DNA of 64,000 nt, from NCBI GenBank assembly GCA_039583875.1, contig CM077151.1, positions 28,348,390 to 28,412,389 of the forward strand, written 5' to 3'. Under the pieces are notes generated by a model. That model saw only the letters and a list, made by a program, of their open reading frames with translations, was not told the DNA's origin and ran no database searches. This DNA is from Platanthera guangdongensis (Eukaryota > Streptophyta > Magnoliopsida > Asparagales > Orchidaceae). Made by a program: the position numbers and the translations under genes. Below, piece by piece: positions 9,734 to 20,788 of the stretch (position 1 is the first letter of the stretch; every line of letters starts with the position of its first letter).

Positions 9734-10832
9734 TGTTGAAGCCAAAAATGACCTCTGTGGAGTTCGGGGTCCCTAGAAAGGGGTGACCTCGCACCTACTA
9801 CACCCAGGAGAACGTCACGGACCAAAGGATCAAGAAGCTAGAAACAGACCCTCGGCTCTAGCGCGGAGGTCCCACCTCACACCCGGAAGACCTTTGAAGT
9901 CTCCCCCGACCTAGCCAATGCAGAGCTAGGGCGCCTTGAAGGATGAAGAGAGAGTGAAGAAGTGATGCCTTCCAATGCACCCTTAAGGGTCTATTTATAG
10001 TTTTTCCAACCCCATGGACCAAAAAGCCAGAAATACCCCTGGGGTCAAAAGGCTTTGGGCCAATAGAAAACAGCCACGCCGGGGACAAAGAGGTAATTCC
10101 ACCCCGAGGGTAAAACGGTAACGACAAGGCCCAAAGAGGTCCAAGGGCGGGAGAAGCCATACCCCCACCTTCCCGGACAGGGCGAGAACCCGACCGCGGG
10201 GGCAGGGCGAGAACCCGGGGGCGGGACCAGGCTGCAGGGGCAGGGCGAGAACCCGGCCTCCCGCCGGTCTCGCCCCGCCTCGCCCCGCCAGGCCGCGGGG
10301 GCAGGGCGAGAACCCGGCCTCCCGCCGGTCTCGCCCCGCCAGGCCGCGGGGGCAGGGCGAGAACCCGGCCTCCCGCCGGTCTCGCCCCGCCTCGCCCCGC
10401 CAGGCCGCGGGGGCAGGGCGAGAACCCGGCCTCCCGCCGGTCTCGCCCCGCCTCGCCCCGCCAGGCCGCGGAGGCAGGGCGAGAACCCGGCCTCCCGCCG
10501 GTCTCGCTCCGCCTCGCCCCGCCAGGCCGCAGGGGCAGGGCAAGAACCCGGCCTCCCGCCGGTCTCGCCCCGCCTCGCCTCGCCATGCCGCGAGGGCAGG
10601 GTGAGAACCCGGCCTCCCGCCGGTCTCGCAGCTCCTACCTTGCGCCTAGCCAGCCGGGGGCGGGTGTCGGTCAATTTGCCATACCCGCCCCTCCCAGAAA
10701 AAGGAAAAAGGGGGGAAGACAATTTTTCCTCCCCCTAATAGTATATTCCGAGGGCTAGGCCTAAATTGGCCACCAAGAGCTCAAACCACTCAAAAAGTAA
10801 AACCAAAAAACCTGCGAATACGGGGTTGTACA
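9734..10832 (-). repeat. 5' LTR of the Tat-like element (1099 bp)
   Basis: The matching LTR, next to TTCAC. On its left edge the minus strand reads CTTTTGGTGCGGTGAGCG, the expected location of the primer-binding site. Which tRNA would prime is not clear to me. Confidence 0.9.
10185..10635. repeat. GC-rich tandem repeat (~61-bp unit) inside the 5' LTR
   Basis: Same array as at 4370-4885 in the partner LTR, with fewer units and its own variants. The array must predate insertion, with copy number then drifting or recombining in each LTR. Confidence 0.9.
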
Positions 10833-10837
10833 TTCAC

Positions 10838-10918
10838 AACCCTTGATAACTATGCTTGATGTTGTCTGATATATTCTCGCAAACATGATTGGCTTTAGCA
10901 AGTGCCTTCATCACAATC
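10838..10918. repeat. ~85-bp direct repeat flanking the Tat-like element, right copy
   Basis: Partner of the left copy at 3806-3894. It starts right after the TTCAC target duplication, and similarity fades after CTTCATCACA. Confidence 0.8.
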
Positions 10919-11869
10919 TCAAGTGAGTTTTGGCTAGTGGATGTTACATTATATGTTTTTCTACAAGCTAGCCGATGCTTCACTCTTAGCACCATTAAGC
11001 TCCCCAACCTTTTTGATTAAGGATTTACAATGACCTAAATCCCATGTCTTCTTGCTCTTTCTTATCATACTTGTTGAGAGCAGCTAACTTTGCTCGTCAG
11101 GCACTGTGCACACTTTGTGATCCCTCATATAAAAATTACTTCATAGGACAATCTCTCTTATCAGTTGCCAAACCCATCATTTAGCGCTACCTTCCCTGTG
11201 TTGCTTGAGGCTGTCTACTTCTCTCAATCCCTCCACCTGTGTTTGGACTCTTCTAATTCCCTTACCATTGCTCTTTTTCTTGGGCTTAAAATTCTGAATG
11301 AACCTTTGCCTTTAGCTTAATCAGTGTCTTAAGAATTGTCAAAGTATACTTGTCATGAAATTTAGGGAGACATTGTGTTGTAGTTGGAGCATCACCACAC
11401 TTGCAGATTTGTCTATGAATTAGTAGAAATCTTCCTTATATGAATGATGCAACAAATTGAGATGATTGTCATATGCTCTAGGACTTCACCCTTGTGCTCC
11501 AATAAACTAAACTTAGCCTAAGGTCCACCTCTCCATAGCCCACCATTTTCATCTCCCGTTGCATGAAAGTATTGAATTGAGCTCTACAATATCCATATCC
11601 TTATTAGACCTAAAATTCTTTGAACTCATTTGCCTCGGAGGAGTCCAGTTGTACACCACAATTCCCATGAATCAGTCCACTCACTTGTGTCGCCTTCTCT
11701 GCACAGAGCTTCACACAGTTCTACTTAGCATATCCACTGAATTTATAAAGTGTTGTCTCGTCTCATAAGCTCGCTGACTTAAGGATTCAAGATGCCCTCC
11801 ATCTTTCATGGACCTTATCCCACTCAGATTTGAGCTTATCTGTTCATTAAGATGCTCTGAATATCAAGA
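10919..11869. other. stretch without a gene; stop-riddled, formerly coding-like
   Basis: No ORF of note. On the minus strand short fragments such as WDLGHCKSLIKKVGELNG look coding but are broken by many stops. I do not recognise a family. Confidence 0.3.
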
Positions 11870-12025
11870 TTGTCAAGATCGAGATCCTAGATGAGATCAT
11901 TTTGAGCTAGGATTGGATCAGATATTAGGGTCGGATTGAGGATCGCTTTACAAAATTAGGATCAATTTACAAAATGTGGATTGTAGGATCGTAAGATCCT
12001 ATGATTCGGATCGCGATCCTGACAA
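11870..12025. mobile_element. small MITE with GATCC-rich interior (156 bp)
   Basis: Its ends are inverted: TTGTCAAGATCGAGATCC on the left and the complement of TTGTCAGGATCGCGATCC on the right (two mismatches in 18). A related left half occurs at 53431-53500 and a related right end at 54436. I see no clear target duplication here. Confidence 0.55.
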
Positions 12026-12834
12026 CAGACTTTGTTTGCTTGCCCCATTATGACAATATCAACCTTTTTCATGCGGGTTTCAATACTTCCAGGAGATTCC
12101 TAAAAATCTTTTGGGACTTCTTTTCCTTGTCTTGTTGATGTTATCTTGCACCTGCTCTGAAGTTGAGCCTACGTCGCACTTTGACATAATTTGCTTTTAT
12201 AGCCACCCACAGTACTAGCCACTTTGCTTTTATCCCCCTTTTCATTAGCCTCACACTCTAACACTTTTTGACCCATGTGGCCTCAAAGTTTGCGCAAATG
12301 CACATGTGCTTGCCGAGGATACAAATGAGTGGGTCCCCTTTATATTGGATCCAATGCCTTACTCTCCGAGCACAACCTACAACAACTAGAAAGTTATGCC
12401 AAACTAGAACAGGTTTCTGAAGCGCACCCTTAGAATTTGTTCTAAGATTTTGGACATCTTTGCTTCTCGATCCAGTCATGATACTTGATTCGGTTCTTCT
12501 ACCACAGATCATATGCATAGGGACACATCAACTGTATAAAATTTGGTTGTAAAGTGATGTTCAAGCAGTGGTTATGTAAGCATTAGCGTTAGATCTCTTA
12601 AGTTGTTATAATAATTAGTTTCAACATTAGCGTCTGCATTTGCTTCTTCAAATTTTCTGGATATAGCATCATGATTCTTGACTAATTAGTTTCAACATAT
12701 ATGCTTTACATTGCACATCTCATGCATTATGTTTTTGTAAATCCGTTTATATTATTTATGTTCTTTTAAATGGTAACTTGACATTGGTTTTTCCGTAGAA
12801 TGATTTTTCTTAAATTTATTAATTGTATATTTGA

Positions 12835-12965
12835 AGTCCTGGAAGCAGCCTCTTGCAACAACATAGGATAAGGTTTGCCTACATTTTACCCTTGTGATGG
12901 GACCCTTCCCCAAACCTTCGTTGTGCGGGGACGCTTTGTGCTCCAGGCTGCCCTGCCCTTTTTTT
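12835..12965 (+). mobile_element. SINE fragment (Au-like 3' part)
   Basis: It contains GGAAGCAGCCTCTTGCAAC, GGGACCCTTCCCC and TTTGTGCTCCAGGCTGCCC followed by a T-run, a pattern I associate with plant Au-type SINE 3' ends. It is flanked by ATTAATTGTATATTTGA (12818-12834) and ATTAATCGTACATTTGA (12966-12982), a 17-nt duplication with two mismatches. The tRNA-like head is missing. Confidence 0.55.
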
Positions 12966-12982
12966 ATTAATCGTACATTTGA

Positions 12983-15099
12983 GCTGAAACCTGGAGATCA
13001 TATTTATTCATGGAGGACTGCCTACATCTATACTCATCACGGTCTGAATCCTATTCCCCCTCCTCTCTCTCAAGTGCCTCCTCCTTTTGGAATAGGTTAG
13101 GGTTGGGCGGATCTGCAAGTTCGCGCTTCATAAATTTAGGGAAAACACCATTAAGCTATCCATCGTGCAGTTTCTGCGGCATCGAATTTGCCTGGCATTT
13201 CTTACTTAACCTAGCAAATTGAACTTTTGTAGGGTTTGATTGCATTCTAGAAAGTATATACTGTAAAGAAAACACAGTGTAGAGTTGGTGCTTGATGTAG
13301 TATAAGATGTTTTGACAGAATTGATGCAACCTAGTTTCTTTAATATCTTTTGAAAACATTTAACAGAAATAGTAAATTGAAATTTGTAGTAAATGATTGA
13401 GAAATGCAGGAAAGGCACATCCTTGCATCACAAAAAAAACAATAAAAAGGTGACATAAATAGCATCAACTAACAGCTGATATCAAGCTTAAACAACAATT
13501 GGAAAACAACAATAGATGAGATGTAATTCACTCAATGGAGGAAGAATTAGAGTTCAAACAACAATTATCAGACCAAGAATCGGCAATTAAATCAGCCACA
13601 ACAACAATTAGGATAGAAGAAACATACAAGTGGTTGGAAGAAAACCATACAAGGGAAGGAAGAAACAGAAAGGGATTCAAATGAGGAATTGAAGCCTCAC
13701 ATGCCCACAATCGCAACCAAGTACCATAGCTTTTTTTCATTGAAATCTTTTATTGAGGCAAAAAACACCCTAAGCTCAATCACACCCTTGTAATTAAGGA
13801 GATTATAACTAATATTCTGCACTGAAAGCCATCTACAGTTAAGTAGTACTAATTGAATTGCAATCACATTCCCTTGAACCACCATCGGCCATAACAACCA
13901 ACATGGAATAAACGGAATACGGGTCAAGGAAACATAGATATTTCACTAAAATCGCCTCCGACCAACCAAGAATAATCAAGCATGTTCTAAACAGGGACAT
14001 GATCCCAGATTAGTTGCATTATCGAGCATACACCGATCTGCATCACCATAAAAAAATTATGTCGAAACAAAGTAAATAATGACCATAAAAATAAACACAT
14101 CAAAATAATGATGTAGGTCTGTCTGACATCAATGATTTTATTCGAAGCCCATTTTTAAATGATGAGTTGTCAAGACTATACTAGGACTACCTCAGTCTTT
14201 TGTTGGATGCTTGCTCTTAAATGGTAACATACCATTCAGCTGACCAAGATATATTTTATAAGGAGTTGATTGAAAAAGGTGCTCTCTAAGGAGTTCATTG
14301 TCAGAGAAGCATAAGTCCTATGCACTTGTTAAAGAATATAACATTTAAGTTGTTATGGTTGTAGGAATTTTTTGTTGCATTCAAAATTATTGTGTTCTAA
14401 AAGTATCGCTTGCTAATAATTTTTAATATAGAATTTAGCTTTTGTGTTTCATCTTAAGAGCAAAGTCAACTCATTATATTAGATTAATCTTCAATATATT
14501 TTCTTTATGTCACATCAATGTCGTCATTTTCATAAAAAAATAATCAACTATTTGTGGTTGATTTTATGAATTCTCATTTTTTTTTGTTCATACTGCTTAT
14601 TGCTTGAGGCTTTAAACAGTTAAATCTAATTCATACAAATCATTATGTTACCTTAGGTCTACCCCTTCTTCATAATCCTTCTACAATAATTTTATTTATT
14701 CATTTGATTGATACATGTATTTGTACTTGTTTAAACTATCTAATTTTTTTGTATCATCTTATATTTGAAAAATATCACTCCATACAATCAGATCCAATAT
14801 GCTCTCTTCTATTGCAGTGCATCTTTGTCCGACTTCTGTTCTATCTTTCTAAAAGTATAACCATGTTACCGGTCTATTTTTGTTGCAGAAAGAGTTGGGA
14901 TCATCATTTGAATGATTGGCCGTAATCACTTTCATAGCAACATTTTCATATTTTGCGTATTTTCTTTTATTTTTTTAACCTGTATTTTTAGTTTTCTTGA
15001 AACAAGCAAAGCCGTTCATGAATCCATAACTTTTTTATTTTCTTCAATATTTGTACAATTGATTGTTGGTTTGAGTCCTAAAAGTAGCATCTTTAAAAA
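12983..15099. other. AT-rich stretch, nothing recognised
   Basis: No ORF with recognisable domains and no repeat ends found over this 2.1 kb. Confidence 0.4.
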
Positions 15100-15200
15100 A
15101 TACAGGGTATGATTTGCCTACATTTCACACTTGTCGTGGGGACCCTTCCCCATACCCTCGCTGCACGAGGATGCTTTGTGCAACAGGCTGCCTTTTTTAT
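15100..15200 (+). mobile_element. second SINE fragment of the Au-like family
   Basis: It has ATTTGCCTACATTTCACAC, GGGGACCCTTCCCC and GCTTTGTGCAACAGGCTGCC followed by a T-run, matching the element at 12835-12965. It is 5'-truncated further. Confidence 0.5.
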
Positions 15201-15477
15201 TATTAATTGTCTATTTTCAAATGATTCATATTCATAAGGGTAACTAAATTTTACGCTGTCCGTTTACCTAACACAACCCTCATCATTTTTCATCCGGGCT
15301 TGGGACCGACATAGGCTGATTTAAATTAAATATAATAAATTTAAGACAAGAACAAAAATGCTGCAAAAAATTCGGTGGTGGAACTTGAAGATGGAAAAAC
15401 AGGTTGCTTTCAAGAATGCAGTTATGAAACAACTAGTTGATGACCCTTATGTTGATCATAATATCTCATGAGAAGTT

Positions 15478-15671
15478 ATGTCTTCACATTTAAGGATAAG
15501 TGGAAAAAACATACTTGAAGTATCAAAAGGTAGTGCACCCCCAAATAAAGAATTTTGGCGGTGGAAAGAGAACGTGCAAGACAAAGTGATGGCGAAGAGG
15601 GTCAGCTACGCTTGTAGGAATGACAAAAACTTAGCTAGGTATACATTCGCCAAAAAAGAAGCTGCAGTAAA
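15478..15671 (+). pseudogene. LINE ORF2 linker fragment upstream of the nested insertion
   Basis: Reads MSSHLRISGKNILEVSKGSA, KEFWRWKENVQDKV and LARYTFAKKEAAV. In related LINEs the sequence after KKEA continues with the AVSKARNQVYEEFYK stretch found here only after the 767-bp insertion, at 16439 onward. The frame therefore shows exactly where the insertion went in. Confidence 0.75.
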
Positions 15672-16438
15672 CATCGTTTTAAGAACCGGACCGGACCGGC
15701 CGGTTCGACCGGTCGGACCGCCGATCGGTCACCCGGGCGGTCCGGTCAAGCCTCTAAAACCGGCCCCGCTCAGAACCGGGTAAAACACGGAAAACCGGCC
15801 GGTTGAACCGCCCAACCGTAAACCAGACCGGTTTTCCTAAAACCGGGTGGACCATGGCGCTCAAAATTTAATACCGAAAATAAGGGGGGCGGCAGGTTTT
15901 GAACCTATACCACTTCGAAATCAAGCAAGGAAACAAACCACTCAACCATTTGGTCATTAATGAACACTTTTAAAATATATTATATACATATAGATTAATA
16001 CATATTTATAAAAAATAATCTATATAATAAAAACACATGCATATTAATGTATAATTGACAGCCAAGCCAGACGTGTGACGGTCATATTTATCAAATATTA
16101 TCTCATTCTTTATTATTTAATTAGTACATATTTTTTCAAGTAGTTATAAAATTTGTTAAAGATTGCATAAAAAGTGATCAAATATGACAAATTCTCTCAT
16201 ATTTATTTCCTTTTCAATTATATTTTTGCATATAAAATAAAAATTATGTTATTATATATTTATTTCATGGCCGGCGAGCCTCGCGCGTACATTTTAAAAT
16301 ACGCGTTATGCGTATTTCCCTTATTCCGATATATATTATATATATAACGGTTCAATCTCGGTTGAACCTGTTGGACCGGTTCAACCTTGAACCTCTCCCT
16401 CCGCCGGTTCGATGTCCGGTCCGGTTTTCAAAACCTTG
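15672..16438. mobile_element. 767-bp non-autonomous TIR element inside the LINE
   Basis: The left end CATCGTTTTAAGAACCGGAC and the complement of the right end CAAGGTTTTGAAAACCGGAC are inverted repeats with four mismatches in 20. The flanks GCAGTAAA (15664-15671) and GCAGTTAG (16439-16446) match at six of eight positions, so this is an old 8-9-bp duplication (hAT or Mutator-like). The ends are CCGG-rich and the middle is AT-rich, with no transposase. Confidence 0.7.
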
Positions 16439-18150
16439 GCAGTTAGTAAAGCAAGAAATCAAGTTTATGAAGAATTTTATAAGCAACTAGATACCAAAGA
16501 TGGAGAGCGTGACATATATAAAATTGCTCGAGGTAGAGAAAAAAAGACAAGAGATTTAAGTCAAGTAAAATGCATAAAGGATGAGACATATGCAGTTTTG
16601 ATGGATGATGTGGATATTAAAAAACGATGAAAAAAATACTTTTATCAACTTTATAATGAAACAAATGACAATGAATTGAACTTGGAAGAGTTACGTAAAT
16701 CAGAGAAGTATAAGAACATAATGTTTTATCGTAAAATTCAAGTATCAGAGGTAAAAGATGCTCTAAATAAGATGAAAAATATAAAGATGGTTGAGCCATA
16801 TGATATATCAATCGAAGTATGAAAATGTCTAGGATATAAAGTAATTTTGTGGCTTACATATTTTTTCAATAAAATACTGAAGTCAAAGAGGATGTCAGAC
16901 CAATGGAGAGAAAGTATCTTGTTACATTTGTATAAGAATAAAGGAGATATACAAAATTATGTTAATTACAGAGTAATTAAATTGATGAGTCATATCATAA
17001 AACTATGTGAACGAGTAATAGGAAAAAGATTAAGACGAGAGACTAACATCTCGGAGAATCAATTTGGATTCATGTCAGGGAGGTCGACCATGAAAGCTAT
17101 ACATCTTTTGAGGAGACTCATTGACAACTATCGAGAAAGAAAACAAGATTTGCATATGTTGTTTATTGCTCATCTAAGATTTCCATATCACTAAATTTGT
17201 ATACATATCTTTGATTATGTCAATATATGATACATTTACATCACGATTAACACAGGAATTCTCTATCACTGTTGGATTACATCAAGGTTCAACTTTAAGC
17301 TCTTATCTCTTTACCCTTATCTTAGATGAGCTCACCAGACATATCCAACAATCAATACCTTGGTGTTTATTGATTGCAGATGATATCGTTTTGGTTGATG
17401 AGACGCGTGAGGGTGTAAACGCAAAACTTGAATCTTGGCGAGATCTTTAGAAAAGAAGGGTTTTAGGTTGAGCAGGGCAAAGACAAAATATATGGAGCGT
17501 ATATGGAGCTTAAATTTAGCAGTACAAGAAGGACAACTGTCTTCGTTATTAAGTTGGGTGAATAAGATATTTCTCGTAGTGAGAGTTTTAAATATCTTGG
17601 ATCGATAGTTCAAAAAGATGGAGGAATTGATAAAGATCTGACACATAGAATTCAAGCGGGTTGGTTGAAGTGGATAGACGCGTCAGGGATCTTATGTGAT
17701 TGTAAAGTACCACTAAAATTTAAGGGCAAGTTTTACCATACTGCAATTAGACCCGCGATACTCTATGGTTTTGAGTGTTGGGTAGTGAATTGTGTACATG
17801 AGCAGAAAATGGGAGTTGCGGAGATGAGAATGCTTAGGTGAATGTGCGGACACACGAGATTGGATAAAATTAGGAATGAAAGTATCAGAGATAAGACAGG
17901 AGTAGCACCAATTTCAGAGAAGATGCGAGAAGCTCGTCTAAGATGGTTTGGACACGTACAAAGGAGACCATTAGAGTCACCTGTTAGGCGTTGTGAGAGT
18001 TTAGTCACTATGCATGTTAGACGAGGGAGAGGTAGACCAATAAAGACTTGGAATGGAACTATATAGAAAGATATGATGTACTTAGGCATCAGTGAGATTG
18101 TGACAAAAGATAGGGCACAATGACGACAAAGGATCCATATAGCCACCCCA
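16439..18150 (+). pseudogene. LINE ORF2 reverse transcriptase remnant
   Basis: Broken in at least four places. The piece at 16847-17194 carries the fingers/palm entry (DIQNYVNYRVIKLMSHIIKL and ENQFGFMSGRST). The piece at 17211-17450 carries the palm with ADDIVLVDETREG. The piece at 17842-18066 has the C-terminal RDKTGVAPISEKMREARLRW segment. These are hallmarks of plant RTE-type LINEs. It cannot code for an active enzyme. Confidence 0.85.
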
Positions 18151-18670
18151 CTATAGTGGGTTAAAGGCTTGAGAGTTGTTGTATTAATTGTATATTTGAC
18201 TGCGATTAGTTGTTGTTAAGTGGTCAACATGTAGATATTTTTTTGTCGTTGGTGCATACATTTTTATAATTTTGATCGACCTGGAATGATTTTACGTGTT
18301 TATCGTTTCATTTTTTATTGGGCAAACATTAGTTTGTTGCCTTGGGAATGAGAGAGGTGATTAAGCTGACCCCATGAACTTAATTATTTAGTCATATGAT
18401 TAATGTTAGCTCATTAAAATTTGATGACAACACTTATAAAGAAAAATTATCTATCATAACAAGTGTTTGAAGCTTTTGAGACCTAAATTGTGTGCAAAAA
18501 ATAGTTATTGTATTTATTTATTATCATGATATCTTGTCTGAATCTATGTTTGGCTGTGAGATTGTAGTTTTATTTGCATTGTGATAGGACATGAGCAAGA
18601 GCTCATAATCGAAGCGAGTCCACTAATTTGGAGGTAGCATTAATTTATTTGATTATATTTATTGTATAAA

Positions 18671-18760
18671 GACAAAAGATAGGGCACACTGGCGACAAAG
18701 GATTCACATAGCCCACCCCACTATAGTGAGATAAAGGCTTGAGTGTTGTTGTGTTGTATG
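18671..18760 (+). mobile_element. very short 5'-truncated RTE LINE copy
   Basis: GACAAAAGATAGGGCACACT and the CCACCCCACTATAGTGAGAT stretch match the extreme 3' end of the LINE at 18098-18181, ending GTTGTTGTGTTG. It is flanked by TATATTTATTGTATAAAGA (18654-18672) and TATATTTATTGTATTAAGA (18761-18779), a 19-nt target duplication with one mismatch. It is a dead-on-arrival insertion of about 90 bp. Confidence 0.85.
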
Positions 18761-19036
18761 TATATTTATTGTATTAAGATTCTAATATTTTACTTTTATC
18801 ATCAAGTTTCCATTTATCATCAAATTGCTTCATATGAAAGAAAAATGACCCAAATCAAAATGGGAGGATAAGATTTTCCATGAACGTAGATTTCACATTT
18901 CACTATAGACTTCTATTAAATATGACATTCTTTTGCCCAAATCAATATTGACTATATGCAAATCAATATTTTTTATTTTTAAGTCCTACAAAACTCTTAT
19001 ATATAGACCGAGCCTCCTATTCTTGAACGTAGATTT

Positions 19037-19410
19037 CAAAGCAAGAGATTATAGTTGATTCTACAATAGAGACCGAGTATGTTGTTGCTTCTGAAACGGT
19101 AAAGGAGGCCATATGGATTAGAAAATTCATCGACAAGTTAGATGTTCTTCCTAGCATTATTGAACCGGTCGATCTCAACTGTGATAATAATGGTGCAATT
19201 GCACAAGATAATAAGTCTAGATCTAATCAACACTCCATGCGCATACTTAGGACAGTCTATCTCATTTGAGAGATTGTCGATTAAGGTGATATGAACATAT
19301 GCAATGTACCGACTAATGACAATATAGCAGATCCCCTAACAAAAACACTTTCTCAGAGAAAACATCAGTCATATTAGATCAGTCGGTATTAAATATCTGA
19401 ATGATAAATT
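19037..19410 (+). pseudogene. copia RNase H relic
   Basis: The plus-strand frame reads STIETEYVVASETVKEAIWI, KFIDKLDVLPSIIEPVDLNC, DNNGAIAQ and later NVPTNDNIADPLTKTLSQ. These are the C-terminal RNase H motifs of a Ty1/copia polyprotein: the catalytic E of TEAEY-type, the D of CDNNGAIA, and the ADPLTK tail. Two stops follow TVYLI. A CTAGTGGGAG purine tract at about 19410 marks where the 3' LTR would start. The rest of the element is gone. Confidence 0.85.
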
Positions 19411-20171
19411 CTAGTGGGAGGCTTGGGTCTGACTTTATTGTTTGAGTTCATGTGATGACTTGTACTATGATTTCAGTTATATTTCAAAGTATGTCTTTTG
19501 ATGAAATTTTAGATGATGAGAGTTACATATAAGTATGATTGTGAATTGCGCACGCGGTTAGTTTTTAAAGTTGATTTTATTTTGAACAAACCATGTTTTA
19601 ATCGGATAATTGCTAGAATCATTTAAAAAATATATGAATATTTATTGTATGAATTTATGCTGCAGAGATAATTATTCAAACTTACCATTACTGTAATTGC
19701 ACTGGATAATTATGCACTCTCTATGTTGGTAATTACTAATGAGTAGATTTAGATTTCGTTTGGAGCGGCTTTGGTGGTCACAAAGGAATCATTGCCCGTG
19801 AACGCTTAAGGCTCCGTTCGGCGGTCTGGAATTAGAATTCAGCTAATTCCAAAACGAGCATGAATTGGAATTGGCTGAATTTCAATTTTGTTGTTCGGTT
19901 GTTGTGTAGAATCCTGTTTTTGGAATTGGAATTGACCAATTTTGTTGTTCGGCTGTAGAATGGAATTCAAACCTGTAATTGAAATTAATTGAGTAGAAAA
20001 ACAAATTCAAAAAGTCCAAACATACATTAAGTTCAAACAAATATTAAAGTCCAAAAACATATTAAAGTCCCAATACATATTAAAGTTCAAACACATACTA
20101 AAATTCAAACACATAACTCTAGTGCTCACACATTAAAATCCAAGTAGGAAGACATAAAACCAAGCAGTTCT

Positions 20172-20540
20172 CTAATTAAGCTGCATGCGCAACCACTCCA
20201 ACTTAAGTTTGTCTGGCAAAGTCATTAATACCCTAAACTTAGTCGTATCGCGTGAGAGTATATCCATGGCTTTCAGTAATTCATGTTTCTCCAGATTCTG
20301 TAGATTACCAAGAGCAGTATATGGCCTGAGCATGTGCCATTGATGTATCCACAACAATTGTCTGTCTTGTTTGAAATGACTTATCCATGCTAGTGGCAAC
20401 ATTGGATATGACATCTGCCAATGCATCAATCCCAACAACTTTTTTCTTCTTTTTGGCGCTTCCTTCTTCTTTAAATCCCGATCGGTCTCATGGAGTGTCA
20501 CTTTCTTTCGCAAAGGATTCTCTGTCCAGCTCGATATCAT
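20172..20540 (-). CDS. probable C-terminal part of Harbinger ORF1
   Basis: A 122-codon frame ending DKLKLEWLRMQLN, with a basic stretch DLKKKEAPKRRKKLLG near residue 25. It follows the Myb/SANT piece on the same strand. L-E-W-L-x-M-L endings of this kind are usual in Myb/SANT-like ORF1 proteins. Placement as a second exon is inference. Confidence 0.4.
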   Translation of the reverse strand: MISSWTENPLRKKVTLHETDRDLKKKEAPKRRKKLLGLMHWQMSYPMLPLAWISHFKQDRQLLWIHQWHMLRPYTALGNLQNLEKHELLKAMDILSRDTTKFRVLMTLPDKLKLEWLRMQLN

Positions 20541-20788
20541 TTTCCGTAGCTATCACTGTCTGACTAACAGTGGCCTCATCATTGCCACATATCACTCCCA
20601 AATCAGACAAGTTCATAATAATCTTGCCTTTGTATTGTTTCACCGTCGGATGAGCCTGCACATTTACACCAAATAGTAAGCGTCACAAACATAGTTTTGG
20701 TTATTTAAAATATGAGGAAATATAATCTTAAGTAGAATGTTGGTTACCTTTACATAGTTAGCCCACACCTCTTCACTATCAACCTTCA

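Larger units (their letters stand above)
3895..10832 (-). mobile_element. complete non-autonomous Ty3/gypsy (Tat/Ogre-type) LTR element, gag-protease only
   Basis: Both LTRs start TGTTGAAGCC and end GGTTGTACA on the plus strand (3895-5076 and 9734-10832). The element is bounded by perfect 5-bp duplications TTCAC (3890-3894 and 10833-10837). The order on the minus strand is 5' LTR, gag, retropepsin, about 2.3 kb of tandem repeats, 3' LTR. There is no reverse transcriptase, RNase H or integrase, so it must depend on another element for these. Gag and PR resemble the Tat/Ogre lineage, in which tandem repeats in the 3' untranslated region are known. The LTRs differ by tandem-repeat copy number and scattered substitutions. 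Confidence 0.9.
15217..18181 (+). mobile_element. dead RTE-type LINE (non-LTR retrotransposon), interrupted
   Basis: Plus-strand fragments in several frames give the plant RTE-type order: a linker region (KEFWRWKENVQDKVMAKRVS), then YEEFYKQLDTKDGERDIYK and TRDLSQVKCIKDE. Reverse transcriptase follows (SENQFGFMSGRSTMKAI, VGLHQGSTLSSYLF, LIADDIVLVDETREG with the ADD catalytic pair). The C-terminal part has MCGHTRLDKIRNESIRDK and LRWFGHVQRR. Stops and frameshifts occur throughout. The 3' end is GAGAGTTGTTG. The flanks TATTAATTGTCTATTT (15201-15216) and TATTAATTGTATATTT (18182-18197) form a likely target duplication with one mismatch. The endonuclease part is missing. Confidence 0.85.
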
